A stretch of 64,000 nt of DNA from Muscardinus avellanarius (Eukaryota; Chordata; Mammalia; Rodentia; Gliridae): NCBI GenBank assembly GCA_963383645.1, contig OY726574.1, positions 57,785,851 to 57,849,850 on the forward strand. Reading direction: 5' to 3'. Made by a program: the position numbers and the translations under genes. Shown here one piece after another: positions 36,181-46,795 of the stretch; positions within the stretch are counted from its first letter, which is position 1; every line of letters begins with the position of its first letter. A model generated the notes under the pieces. That model did no database searches. It had not been told where the DNA came from and was given only the letters and a program-made list of their open reading frames with translations.

Positions 36181-37763
36181 ATAAGGGGATACTGCTAAAC
36201 TTTTGCAAATTAAAAAAAGTCTTAAGTGATGGTCTATATATTCTTACATTTAAAAGATCAGAGAAGCATTAAGTTCTTTTTCTTTTGTCATATGAGTGTT
36301 CTCTATATCACAAAAGAATTATAAACAGTAGAAACAAGCGGTTGGTTAAAAGTAGCAAGAGGAGCAGATGACAGGCCATTCCTTGCCTTTACCTCAGTCC
36401 ATTGCATATAAATGATCAAAGCATTCTTTCTACCACCATCTTTCAATGACAAGCAGAGAGGACTTGGTTGGAGAATAGACTGGCTTAGAAATCATTCCTA
36501 CTGGGAATCATTCACTGAAAAAAAAATTAGTGTACTTCCCAACTGTGGGTTTAGTCTGAGAATTTAGAAAAACTCTTAAATATGTATTTACTAAAATAGT
36601 TGAAAAAAATCTCTGCCCTATACTGTGTTCCGAATGGCAGTTACTTGCCTGCCTGGGGCTGGGAGGGGGCAGGCTAGGTGGTCTTTAGATAATGAGGCCT
36701 GGAAGTCGAGTCACGGACGTGTGTATTTTTATCTAAGGGTAAAAGTGTGGGCTCGCATTTTCAGATGAGTAATACAAATCATAATGAAGTCACATATTTT
36801 TATTAATAGTGACCTGGTTTTACCTGAAAAGGCAGATCTTTCTTTTTCTCTACTAAACTTCCCTGGCCAATGACAGAAAATGTCTCTTATAAGGTACTAT
36901 ACTTTGAATGACATAAAATTTCAGACTTCAATTTTCTATACCTGTCTATAGGGCAATTCCACACGATTCAACCCTGCATCAATAACTTCTATGGTCATGG
37001 ACCATTTTTTATGAGAAAGATGATATTAAATTTAATTAAGTGAAAGATTTATTTCACTGAACTCTAAGTTCAAAATATTCCACGGAAAGAGACTGTCACT
37101 TTTGAATCTAAAACCAAAATGTGAAAAGCAGAACCCAAGTATAAATCAAGGTCAGCTTAGCAATATCGCATAGTTTTTCACTGACCCCTCAAAGCCCCAA
37201 ACAAGAGACCCACGTGCTCTACCATTCACAAGTCACTGTGGAAAATCTCACAGTGCCCTGGCCTCAGGTGGGCAAGAGACTGTGGATACATCTTCCTCTT
37301 CAGGATTACTTTGAGTTACTGTATTAATTCTCAGTAAAGCAAATTCTCCTCTAAGGAGAATGGAGACCGGAGAAAGCAAGCTAACCGGCTACCAAGAGGT
37401 CCAAGGCTAATTTTTCTTTGTTACCCAATGTCAGTTCTTCAATTTGTATACCGAAATTCTGTGAGATCAGCAACTATATGTTACACACAGAAGCCTCTGG
37501 CTATAGGTGAGTGCCTTTGGTGTTGCTAAAAATGTCTTTAGTCCAATGAAATTGCTGACCAAGAATAATAAAATTTCTTTAACAACTTCCAAGAAGACTT
37601 TCTTATTAATTTTTGATCTTTACTACTACCGAGTCCTTCTGGATCCCTGATTTCTCATAACATTTCACCAATTGTCTTTTTCTCCTTATTATTAACTGGA
37701 TATGGGCATTAGAGACAATTATAGAGAATCAGAGCAGAAAACACACAGAGGATTACCAGCATT

Positions 37764-37808
37764 CACTGATTCCACATTCTAAGCTGATCACTGATTCCAC
37801 ATTCTAAG
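37764..37808 (+). repeat. 25-bp tandem duplication
   Basis: cactgattccacattctaag occurs twice in a row, with ctgat between the copies. Confidence 0.9.
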
Positions 37809-38693
37809 TCAGCACCAGGGAGAAGTAACCTCAGTTTTGAATCAGTGAAGAGGCATCTCTTATAAGACCGGCGAAAAACAGAAAATTGTACGAGCCGAAC
37901 AGAAGATACATTCAAGGAAACTTGGCATCCTTTAGCTGCTTTATTAAGGCTAAATAAAGTCATTTAAATTCAAAATAAAGTCATCAGTTAAGGTGGTTGA
38001 TGTGGTGTTAGATAAAGGTAGCAAGGAAACTGCAGAAGCCTAGTCATTAGCAGAATTAACACTTTCATAAATTTCAGGTAAAGTAGTTTAAAAGAAATTA
38101 GTATAATTAAAATTACTCTAAGACAAGAGGAAGGAAAAACTCAGCCGGAGAAAGAAAACTCTCACACGGCAAAGGCTGAAATAATCTTGAAACAGGTTTG
38201 AAAAATAACTTAAAAAAAAAAAAAATCCCCGGTTTCCTGTTTGCTGTGAGTGCTTCCTAAGTGGTCTTTTGTGAGCTTTTATTTAAACAACAGACAAAGA
38301 AAAAAAGAGGAACTTCCCAAATCCCAGCTACCCAGAAATTTAAATTTTGCAAAGAAACACTAAGTCCTTAGATTTTTGTCCAGGAAAACAGCCAATGACA
38401 TTTTAATCACTACCATATCATGCCTGTTCTCAGCACACAACACTTTATATCATGTCAATTAGTGATTTTATGAAGCCTCTGTAAAGACACGAATTTGTAG
38501 GTCTCTCCTTCTTTTCTTATCCTCTGCACAGACATTCGTTTGCTAGCCCTTTCGGTCTTTCTAGCCATTATTTAGAGAAGACAGAAACCGAGAAAATAAT
38601 ATAAACTATCCCCCCTTCCTGCCTCAAAACGACCCCGACCAACAGCACATACTCTTCAAATACAAAGTAAAAAAAAAAGAGTTATACCCAAAC

Positions 38694-38768
38694 CTGGTCA
38701 GTCCTTCCGTTTCTTGAAACTTGCACACAAACTGAAGAAACCCACTCAGCCTTAAACAGGTCGATCAT
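38694..38768 (-). CDS. DLGAP1: Candidate alternative first coding exon of a short DLGAP1 isoform
   Basis: On the DLGAP1 strand, about 5.5 kb downstream of the big exon, an ATG in good context (AGCAAAATGA) opens 25 codons. They start MIDLFKAEWV and end NGRTDQ at CAG/GTTTGG. The frame ends in phase 0, the same phase as the big exon's end, so splicing to the same next exon would give an in-frame protein lacking residues 1-322. Short DLGAP1/GKAP isoforms with different N-termini are known, and I believe one begins MIDLFK, but this is from memory. An in-frame TAG lies four codons upstream, which fixes the start. A three-codon uORF (38,789-38,778) lies just upstream. Weak point: GTTTGG is a poor donor. 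If unspliced, the frame reads VWV and stops. Confidence 0.55.
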
Positions 38769-39040
38769 TTTGCTCTATTAAAATTTCATCTCGGAGAGCG
38801 CTGCCTTTCTCTGTCTCTGTCTTGCTCTCTCTCTGCTCTCTCTCCGTGTCTCTCTCTCTACTTCTACCGGAGAGGAGAGCGTTTGGTTTCCCTTTTCCTG
38901 TTTCTGCTGCTGGATGAACGTAAAATACACCATCCGAAGGGATTTTCTTTTTTTCTTCTAGGTTAACAGTTGGAAATCTAAAATCTTGCTCTTCTGAAAG
39001 GCTTTATATGCCAGTCACTCAGCACACAACATTTATACAA
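38769..39040 (-). promoter_or_regulatory. Candidate TATA promoter and 5'UTR of the short DLGAP1 isoform
   Basis: Upstream of the 38,768 ATG, the minus strand carries TATAAAG (39,008-39,002, inside ggcatataaagc) and a second TATAAAT (39,037-39,031). A start about 30 bp below the first box would give a 5'UTR of about 200 nt. That leader is strongly purine-rich (GAGA repeats, plus-strand CT-rich 38,812-38,862). No SINE or L1 lies within 2 kb on either side. Promoter activity is inferred. Confidence 0.4.
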
Positions 39041-39699
39041 AGAGGCACAAACAGAACTGAATTCTGCTTTTTAAAAGCAAAAGCAAATCAGCAGCACCCA
39101 CCCCCACCTATTTTATTTATTTGACTATTAGCACTTACCCTGAGATGTGCCATAAATGTTTTATTCCAAATGTATAAAAGCCAGCCACATCTCAACTGAG
39201 AATTAAACAGTTTTAATGTCTTCAAATCCATGTTCCTGCTCCAAACCCTAATACAGACAGTCACTGGCAGCGGTACAATAGTTCTAAACAGCAGACATCT
39301 GATTCTTGACATTTAAAAATAACAATATTGGGGAAAAAGTGAGTCTCTTTTAAAATTAACTACAAACAGCTTGTGAGGGAGCACATATCACCAATCGACT
39401 GTATTGATTGGAATGTGCAATGATTCCAAGCTATTGGATTTAATTTCTAAGTTAGTGTTGGGAACAGGCTAAACACCTATCACAGACTTCTTATTTTCTA
39501 CAGAATCACAGTAGTGGTCTACATTAAGTTAACGCTAAGTCACTATTCTACAAATCTAGAATCAGAAAGTTGCCAGTATTTATATTCTATTATTGGTGAA
39601 TATTAATTTAGCCTTTATTCAATTCAGTTTTGCATCAAATTAGGGACATGGGCATTCCATTGTCAGTCTTATTCCATACCTGCGCCTTCTTGATGGCCC

Positions 39700-39722
39700 G
39701 CACACACACACACACACACACA
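39700..39722 (+). repeat. (CA)n microsatellite
   Basis: About 11 CA units, not attached to a SINE. Confidence 0.95.
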
Positions 39723-40059
39723 AGGTCAAACGCACCCATACATTTTGCTACAGAATAAAAGAAATATTAGAATAAGCCTGCATTTATTTCCACTGCCGAA
39801 CATATTATGGAATTGGACAGATTTGGAGTCAACTGTTAGCTCTCCTACTTACTCTGTTTTCATGGATTGGAAGATATTACAAGGTTGGTAATCCTAGGGG
39901 GTCTCCGTTTTGTGTATAAAGTAAAGTGGACAGTAATACTTGGCAAAGCTGTTGTGAGGACTGAATGGCATCTATGTGTTGCTTCCTCTCTCTGCTTCGC
40001 CTATGGAGAGAGCAGAGCTCAAGCGTGATCAGTGGAAGAAACTCCAGACTCAGCAGGCA

Positions 40060-40190
40060 GGTGGGTCCCTTTTGACCCACGATGTTGCTGAGTACTAGCT
40101 GTGTGCCCTTGGGCAAGCTACTTAACCTAATTTGATAAATTTAAGTTTCTACATCTGTAAAATACCTCTAGAGTTTTAAAAAAGCAAATT
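40060..40190 (+). repeat. MIR
   Basis: Core 'ctagctgtgtgcccttgggc', 'aagctacttaacctaa', 'ctacatctgtaaaatacc'. Confidence 0.75.
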
Positions 40191-40329
40191 AGATAATGTT
40201 TTAAAACCATCTATATTAAGTAGGCATTTATGAAATGAGTCTCAGGCCTCCCAACTCTTGACAATTCCTCTAATTCGTGCTCTAGCATATATAACTTAAC
40301 GTGTTTAAAAATGTGGACCGAGATCACAG

Positions 40330-40460
40330 CCTTTTAGAACAAATTCCTCCTTTTATAGCAGGAGAAAGAGACTCAGAGAGCCAAAAGAACGAGGCCATAT
40401 TACCAGTTAGTGGCAAATATGGGCTAAAACTTCGGTAGAACTTGTTCAACAGTGCTGTGT
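40330..40460 (-). repeat. MIR fragment
   Basis: 'gagaaagagactcagagagc' and 'accagttagtggcaaatatg' fit the reverse complement of MIR. Confidence 0.5.
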
Positions 40461-41211
40461 CTGCGAACTAAACCTTGGGATCTTGATGTTAAACACAATC
40501 GTAAGTCCAGCTTCAATATTAGTTCACAATTAAGGAGAGATTACTGAAAAAAAAAAACAACGAAATCCCTCTCTGTTTCTTCAGATTAGAGTCTGTCAAT
40601 TTTATAAATGAAATTACTGCACAGGAGTCGAATGGGGCTGGATGAACCTATTTTTGAGATGAGGCGGGATGGCAGATCATCTTTCCCTTTCCCGAAGTAA
40701 GAAAAAAGCTGAAATGGAATCTCAGGATTTTTTTTTTCCTGCCTCTGTGAATCCCCAGCTCTGTTCCTGGTTCTGCAGAGGTATTCCTTAAGCTCAGCAC
40801 CCAGCGCAGAAGGAGCGCAGTTCTATCTCCTTACATCAAAATAGAGAATTATATTGAAAGTCTTACATAGAATAAGAACTCAATAAATGTCAATATTTGT
40901 TAAATAAGGTGTGAACTGAGAATTCAGTTTGTATTTAAAATGTTGCACTAACATGGTTCGGGGCTAATTATTGCCCAACAGAAAATATTGATTTTTCAAC
41001 CTTTCAGTACTTTTGGGATACAATCAAAGGTGTTTCAGGTATGAGAGGCAGATTAGCTATTACTCTGGGGAGGAAGGGAAGAAAAATGGGGCTGAGGAAG
41101 GCATACGATTGATTGGAATTATTTATTTCTCTAGTTGGGCAACTTTATTTTTTCCTTATACCTTTTTTCAAATACTTTATTTAAAGAATCTGTCTTTTTT
41201 TGGGGGTGGGG

Positions 41212-41419
41212 GGTGTCTGGGGATGGAACCCGGGAGCATTTGACCTCCGAGCTATACCCCCTGCCCTAGTTTTTTTTTTTTTAATTCTTTAATTTGAAAC
41301 TGGGTCTCACTAAGTTGCGGAGTGCCTCACTAAGTAACTGAGGCTGTCTGTGAACTGTGATCCTCCGGTCTCAGCCTCCCGAATGCTGGGATTACAAGCG
41401 TGCGCCACCACGCCTGGCT
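41212..41419 (-). mobile_element. Chimeric SINE, subfamily A variant
   Basis: gtctggggatggaacccggg to gcgccaccacgcctggct. The first SINE after a 5-kb SINE-free stretch. Confidence 0.88.
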
Positions 41420-41529
41420 CAAGAATCTGTCTTAATGAATGTAAATAATTTGAAAATAGAGTGTTCAAATATTTAGGAAATTCAATAATACTAATATACT
41501 AAATTTCATAGTTAAATATTGCATTCTCA

Positions 41530-41722
41530 GCCAGGTGTGGTGGCACATACTTGTAATCCTAGGACTTGGGGGACTGAGATAGAAGGGTCATAGGTTCAAA
41601 GACAGCCTAAGAATGTAGCAAGGCTACAGCAACCTAGTGAGCCCCTGTTTCAAATTAACAATGAAAATAAAATAGGGCTGGGGGTGTAACTCGGAGGTAG
41701 ATTGCCCCCAGGTTCAAGTCCC

Positions 41723-41770
<48 letters not shown>
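41530..41770 (+). mobile_element. Chimeric SINE with (CA)n tail
   Basis: gccaggtgtggtggcacata; tail (CA)n 41,728-41,770. Confidence 0.88.
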
Positions 41771-41772
<2 letters not shown>

Positions 41773-41849
41773 AGATTTCATTCTCATTTTACTTTAGTAA
41801 TATTCTGTTTATTTCAAATATTTTTTTCTCCTTGCTCACCTTTGTCTTT

Positions 41850-42085
41850 GGCATCAAACAGATCTAAGTCTAAATCATTAAATCATAGTTTTATAATGTC
41901 CAGGTCCTGGGGCTTCAGAGCACTTGATATTTTTAAGCCTCAGTTTCCTCTCTTGTGAAAACCGAATTCTTGTGCCTAGCTCTCAGGTACCCCCTATAAA
42001 GATGGAAGGAGATAACAAATGTGAAGATGTTTCCCACAGCACCTTGTACATAGCAGGTTTTCAATGAATATTTCTTTCCTTCCTT
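41850..42085 (+). repeat. MIR
   Basis: 'agcctcagtttcctctcttg' through 'gtacatagcaggttttcaat'. Confidence 0.65.
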
Positions 42086-42438
42086 TTTTCCTCATTCTTC
42101 CACTTTTCATCGCTATTTGAGATTTTGACTTCAAAAGGTACAGAAAGAAAAGAAAAATAAGTTCCAGTTGAAAGAACAGAGGCCCTTATGAAAGCATAAT
42201 GAGAAAGCTTCATTACCTACAAAGTCAGGTAATGCACAGCATCCTTTAATCGGAGGCTTGTCATTTTTCAATCTAATCTCACCCCAATTTATCAAAGTAC
42301 AGTTCTTTAAAAAATTGTTTTGCTTTTGCCACTAGTCATAAAATTTTCACAAACATTATGTGACTCATTATAGAGCTAACTCCTTCCCTCTTTTCTTCAA
42401 AACAAGTATTTTTTTAAAATCAAAATAATATACTTTTA

Positions 42439-42643
42439 GCCAGGCATGGTGTTGCACATCTGTGATCCCAGTACCTGGGAGGCTGAGACAGCAGTAAGAT
42501 CACAGTTTCAAGGCTCGTCTTGGCAATTTAGCAAGATCTTTAGTCACTTAGAAAAACCCTGTTTCCAAATAAAAAATAAAATAAAAAAGGGCTGGAGTAT
42601 AACTCAGAAACAGAATGCCCCTCATTCAATCCCTCAGTACCCA
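42439..42643 (+). mobile_element. Chimeric SINE, old
   Basis: gccaggcatggtgttgcaca to tcaatccctcagtaccc. Confidence 0.8.
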
Positions 42644-44251
42644 AACCAAACTATTGAAATACTTTACTTTCATGACTGTGTTTATTTTCAGTAGAGTATC
42701 GACTTTCAATGGAGAAGATTTATGTGTGTGTTTAGTGGCAGCCCTCACCATGATCATTTCTATGTGTAAGAAACTTGGTTTCCTCTCCACTTCTGCCATA
42801 TGCTAATAATTTAACCCACCCAGCCTTTGCCTTCCTGTGAGTCTACTTTATTCTACATGGATTAAATAATTTACAAACTATTGTTAATAGCTCTTGATGA
42901 CTTATTAATGCACGTGACAGTCTTCTAGTAAATTAGGCAACTCAACCTTCTGCAGGAAACACTGAACATATAATTGTATCTTTGCAAAAACTACTGACTT
43001 TTCCTTCCACTTTTCACCATTACTTGAGCTTTTGACTTCAGAAAGGTATAAAAGGAAAAATTAGATAGGAAGCTGGTGTCTTCTTCTGAACTTTGGTCAC
43101 GAGCCCTGTCTGGTACTGTCATCACCCAGGAACGGTCAGCCTGGCACAACCTCATGGCCTGGAGTGGCACTTTCAAAGGAGCCATATTTGTTGGGAGGTA
43201 TTCAGAGATGGCAAAGAAATGGACCTCTCGGTGAAAGAATTTTTCTTTGCATTTCTTCCCAAATGGAAGTGAAAACAACTATGCCATACTTTTATGGTCT
43301 AGGAGAAACACTCTTTTTATGTTTTAAAGATGGGGTAGCAGGAAAGAATAAAGAAAAAAAGATACTTTGAAAACATTTCTTAGGAAAAATTACAATACCG
43401 AGGGAAGAAAGGAGAAAAGAAAAATATCCCCACACCAGCCTCCCAACATTTTTATCCAGGTGGAATCTGGTTTAAGTGAGCTGGAAGCACAAGAGAAAAA
43501 CAAAGGGAGCGTGGAAGGGGAAGAGCAGCCTGCCTGGGTCTGTATGTGTGTGGGATGGACTCACTGACACTAATTGCATTTTATTGAACTGATGCTCCCC
43601 CCTGTCCTCCTCTTCTCTGTTGTCCTGGGCCTCTGCAGCTGTGCTTGTCAGCTCCCTCCACGTGCTCCATTTCCACCCACTCAGGGCATCACCCTGGGGG
43701 TGGAGGTTGGTGGGGATGTGTTAAGTCTTGGTGATGGCGAAGACCATTGCAATAGCGAAGATATAGGTCGATATTTCTGAATTAATATCTTCAGCCAGGC
43801 ATAATTTTACAGCAACAACAATAAAAACAAAAGCAAAATCCTTCCAAGACAAACACACAACAACAACAAGAAAAAGTCCCAGATAAGTAGTCTATTTCAA
43901 CTCTTTAAAAATTTCAGAAGATCATTGTTTACTTTTGAAAATAGGTGGGTTTAGACTCCCTTTTTTTCCTCCTCCTCATCTTATGATCCCTCAGACAAGA
44001 GGAACCCGAGACAGGAATAGCTCCCTGCCTCTGTGTAGGAGTGCTTCTGAAAGCACTATAGCTAGTCTCCTAAGATATCTGGATAAAGCTGGTGGCGTGG
44101 TCTTCCTTGCACTTCCCTGGCTTCGCCACTGAAATGGTAAATAATCTTCTCAAGCTCATATAGACGGTTCATAGTAGATACAGGACTAGTACCCAGGAGA
44201 AAAGACCACATAATTGAGTGAGGAATGACCGCCAAGCGCCCATCACTAGAC
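42644..44251. other. Intron downstream of the DLGAP1 exon
   Basis: No SINE or L1. A MIR-like stub may lie at 44,140-44,200 (agatacaggactagtaccca). No further exon found. Confidence 0.5.
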
Positions 44252-44275
44252 AAAAAAAAAAAAAAAAAATGGTAC
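44252..44275 (-). promoter_or_regulatory. DLGAP1: DLGAP1 splice donor followed by U18 tract
   Basis: The intron begins GTACCA directly after the exon-final CAG, and is followed at once by 18 T residues (A18 on the plus strand, 44,252-44,269). The donor lacks the usual G at +5, so it is weak by consensus. U-rich runs just downstream of weak donors are the known binding context for TIA1/TIAL1, which recruit U1 snRNP. Regulation of this exon by that route is inferred, not shown. Confidence 0.7.
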
Positions 44276-45241
44276 CTGCAGGTACTGGCGGGAGCGTTCT
44301 TGCTGACACGACTCGGACTTCACCAGGGCCTGGTCCACGTTCACCGAAGCTTTCTGGTAAACCTCGCGGGCACGGCTCACCGTGAGCGTGGACGACCAGG
44401 CGCTCTTCTGCAGGAGCGGGGCATCCAGGCTGACGGGCAGGTTGGCACAGGTGGAGCATTTGACGTCGTTGTTGCTCCGGGAGGCCTTCACTGCCTGCTC
44501 GCTGATGGTGTTGTAGGCCTCCATGAAGTACTGGGAGGCCGGGCGGTCGGGGCACCTGCCCACAGTCATCACGCCCGAGGGCGCGTGGTACAGACACATG
44601 TCGCCGTCGAGGTTGTCGTCGGAGCTCCACCAGCCGGGGGAGGTGGGCGAGGCGCTGGAGCGGGCCTTGGGCTCGGCGCGCCGCTCCTTGCTCTTGCTGC
44701 GCTTGCCGCACCGCGCGGCCTGCGTCTCGTCGGGGCTGGCCTTGCCTCCGTTGACGCTGCCCTTGGCCGGGCCCTCCAGGGAGTGCGACTTGGTGAAGAG
44801 CTTCTGCACCGAGTGCACCAGGTGCCGGATGCGGCCGGGGCTGTCGCTGCGGTGCTCCACGGCGGTGCGCTTGTACTGCAGCGTGTGGTAGCCATCCCGG
44901 TTGAGGGGCAGCTGCCTCTCGAACTGGTCCAGCAGGTTGGCGGGGATGCGGTTGGCCTTGGTGGCCAGCGCGCGGGGCACCAGGGAGCACTCCTCCTTCA
45001 GCTCCTGCTGCGAGGTGTAGTGCCTGCGCGGGAAGGTGCCGCTGGCCACCGGGTCGCCGAAGGGGCCCACGCACTCGGCCTGGAAGGAGTTGCGCTGGGT
45101 GTAGTAAGGGTGGTCTGCAGGGTGGTGCCTCACCGGGCTCAGCAGGTACGGCTTCCGGCCAGCGTGGTGGGACAGCGAGTCACAGGCCGAGTCGCAGGCG
45201 ATCGCGTGGGGATGGCTGCGGCTGCCCGATAACCCTTTCAT
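44276..45241 (-). CDS. DLGAP1: DLGAP1 first large coding exon (residues 1-322)
   Basis: Encodes the N-terminal third of DLGAP1 (SAPAP1/GKAP), a scaffold of the excitatory postsynaptic density. The family links PSD-95 guanylate-kinase domains to SHANK proteins. The protein starts MKGLSGSRSH and shows family landmarks: RKPYLLSPVRHHPADHPYYT (about 29-48), TQRNSFQAECVGPF, RRHYTSQQELKEECSLVPR, NRIPANLLDQFERQLPL, a basic stretch GKRSKSKERRAEPKA, SPGWWSSDDNLDGDMC and YNTISEQAVKASRSNNDVKC. The frame is open for 966 nt and ends ...RQYLQ at a CAG/GT boundary in phase 0. The full protein is about 980 residues, so roughly two thirds, including the PSD-95-binding repeats and the conserved C-terminal domain, is encoded by exons I could not find here. 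Reading through the donor adds nine residues and a stop. The start is the family's usual ATG; an in-frame alternative is not needed. The exon is much richer in CpG than its surroundings. Confidence 0.97.
44500..45240. other. Intragenic CpG-rich block over the DLGAP1 exon
   Basis: CpG is dense here (gcgcgcc, ccgcaccgcgcggcc and similar motifs), while the flanking introns are CpG-poor except in young SINEs. The block coincides with the coding exon rather than a transcription start, so it is probably an exonic 'orphan' CpG island. It also creates a 335-codon open frame on the opposite strand, which is a composition shadow. Confidence 0.75.
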
Positions 45242-45270
45242 TGCTGTTTGGAAGCGACTGCTGGGGTCAT
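45238..45270 (-). CDS. Upstream ORF overlapping the DLGAP1 start (10 codons)
   Basis: An ATG at 45,270-45,268, in the context CCCATGA, opens a 10-codon frame (MTPAVASKQQ). Its TGA overlaps the DLGAP1 ATG as ATGA. It lies in the same exon as the DLGAP1 start, so every mRNA using this exon would carry it unless the 5' exon contributes an in-frame upstream start. ATGA overlaps can support termination-reinitiation, or leaky scanning past a weak uAUG. The sequence is visible; translation is inference. Confidence 0.5.
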   Translation of the reverse strand: MTPAVASKQQ

Positions 45271-45313
45271 GGGCACCCCGTCGTTAAGTTCCGGACCCGT
45301 GGTGGGCAAAGAC
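45242..45313 (-). other. DLGAP1: DLGAP1 exon, 5' untranslated part with splice acceptor
   Basis: Upstream of the ATG the minus strand reads back 72 nt to an AG/GTCTTT boundary (AG at 45,315-45,314). A long pyrimidine tract (ctcccccctgtcttgttctt, then cgtgttctc) precedes it, which is a strong 3' splice site. The exon therefore begins at 45,313, and the mRNA must have at least one more 5' exon upstream, beyond 45,315 or outside the window. I could not identify that exon. The exon boundary is inferred from splice-site quality only. Confidence 0.8.
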
Positions 45314-45639
45314 CTGAGAACACGAAGAACAAGACAGGGGGGAGATGGTTAGCACTTCCCTTGAGACGGATTCGTGGCTCTCTTTGAGGCTGCTGTTTGC
45401 GCTGTGTTGGGTTTCCCGGCAGAAAATGTATCAGCGTCTCCAAAAACAGTTCTAATGCGTTGTTGGAAAAACTCTTTCACCTCCGTTGGGAGGGAAACCT
45501 CCCTCCACGGCCAGAATCTAAAGACGGTAGGGTGGAAATCTAGTAAAATGAGGGAAGGACACCATCAATGCTAATCGCTTTAAACCGCCTCTCCCCATCA
45601 TTCCGATATGACTCAATGTATCTTTCCCCCGTGCCTCTC

Positions 45640-45930
45640 TGGTGTTAGTCTTGAATCTATGTTAGTCATAAAGGGAAGCATGCCCAAAGGACTGGCTCCT
45701 TTGGGAAGCCTTTGCTGATCCCCCTGGCAGAGGCAGTTATTTCATCTTGGGCTATCATAACACCCAACGCACACTCCTCGGAACACACACAGTTGTTTCT
45801 GTTTCTTCTTCTAGGCCATTCCGTGCAGCCTGGCTTACCTCCTAGTCACCTTTACACCCCTTACTTAGCGCCAAGTCATCCCTGAAAGCACACAGTAAAT
45901 ACTCCATAAATGGGAACAGAAGTGTGAGTG
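45640..45930 (+). repeat. L2 fragment
   Basis: 'ggaagcctttgctgatcccc' and 'acagtaaatactccataaat' are L2 3'-end landmarks. It lies just upstream of the DLGAP1 exon. Confidence 0.6.
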
Positions 45931-46189
45931 AAAGAACCCAGCATGAAGAGAAGCTAGTGCCACCTTAACTCTTTAGGATGTATCTCCATGTGTCTGTCGG
46001 GAATTCTGTGGGGACAATTTTAACGTGCCCGCCATCAGCCAGGTTAATCAGAGTTGAAAGAAGTAAGGCTGTGGCGAGTAAATCAAGGATGCAGAGAAAG
46101 TCTGCACCTCTATTTTGTCATCTGAGGGTCAAGAGCATCCCCTAAACAGAAAATCAGATGAAGAATAAATAAACTTAAATTGTCTAATT

Positions 46190-46795
46190 TGAGCTCTTCC
46201 TGGTTGCTAAAAAGCCTGGGCCCCAGCTGACGTGCTCCTGGGAGGCGGCAGCCTCGAGGAGGCGGGGCCTCGTGGGAGGAAGTTAGGCCACTGGGGGCGT
46301 GCCCTTGAAAGGATATTGGAACCTTGGCTCCTGCTTATCTTTCATTCTTACTACTTCCTGGCAGCCATAAAGGGAATAGCTTTCTTCTAGCACATGCTTC
46401 TGCCGTGATGTACTGTCCCAGCACAGGACCAAAGCAACAGAGTTAAGCAATGATGAACTAGGATCTCTGAAACAGTGAGTCAAAATAAACCCTTTCCATG
46501 CCCAGGAGTGGTGGTGCCCACTTGGAATCCCAGCATTCGGAAGGCGGAGACTGGAGGATCGCGGTTTGCGGACGGCCTCAGCTACTTAGTGAGGCCCTTT
46601 GCAACTCAGTGAGACCCTACTTCAAAAATAAAAGGACTAAAAAATAGGGCTGGGGGTGTGGTTTAGAGGTAGAATACCCTTGGGTTCCATCACCAGTACC
46701 ACAAAATAAATAAATAAATAAGCCCTTTTCCTTATTAAGTTGCTTTTCTCGGATATTTCATCATAGTGACAGAAAGCTGACTAGCACATGGCTTA
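46190..46795 (+). repeat. MaLR-type LTR split by a SINE
   Basis: 'gtgggaggaagttaggccac', 'tgggggcgtgcccttgaaag', 'gtgagtcaaaataaaccctt', then after the SINE 'ttcatcatagtgacagaaag' and ctgactagcaca. Same LTR type as at 9,095 and 59,271. Confidence 0.55.
46501..46722 (+). mobile_element. Chimeric SINE, subfamily A, inside an LTR
   Basis: cccaggagtggtggtgccca to catcaccagtaccac, AAAT tail. Splits the LTR at 46,190-46,795. Confidence 0.88.

Larger units (their letters stand above)
36181..41211. other. SINE-free island
   Basis: Five kb without any of the abundant chimeric SINEs or L1; only MIR pieces and simple repeats. Contains the candidate alternative DLGAP1 promoter and exon. Confidence 0.7.

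Noticed and set aside
43795..43900. Possible SINE start 'agccaggcataattttacag'
   Set aside because: Only the first few bases resemble a SINE; the rest is CAA-rich sequence.
1..44251. Next DLGAP1 exons (encoding VPQDEW... and the PSD-95-binding repeats)
   Set aside because: I looked on the minus strand left of the big exon for the expected codons and a matching acceptor and found none. They are probably outside the window.
44169..45074. 301-codon minus-strand frame shifted against DLGAP1
   Set aside because: Out-of-frame shadow of the same exon, rich in proline, glycine, arginine and alanine.
44225..45232. 335-codon open frame on the plus strand over the DLGAP1 exon
   Set aside because: Antisense shadow of a GC-rich coding exon. 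Its alanine/glycine/leucine-rich product has no family signature, whereas the minus strand is clearly DLGAP1.
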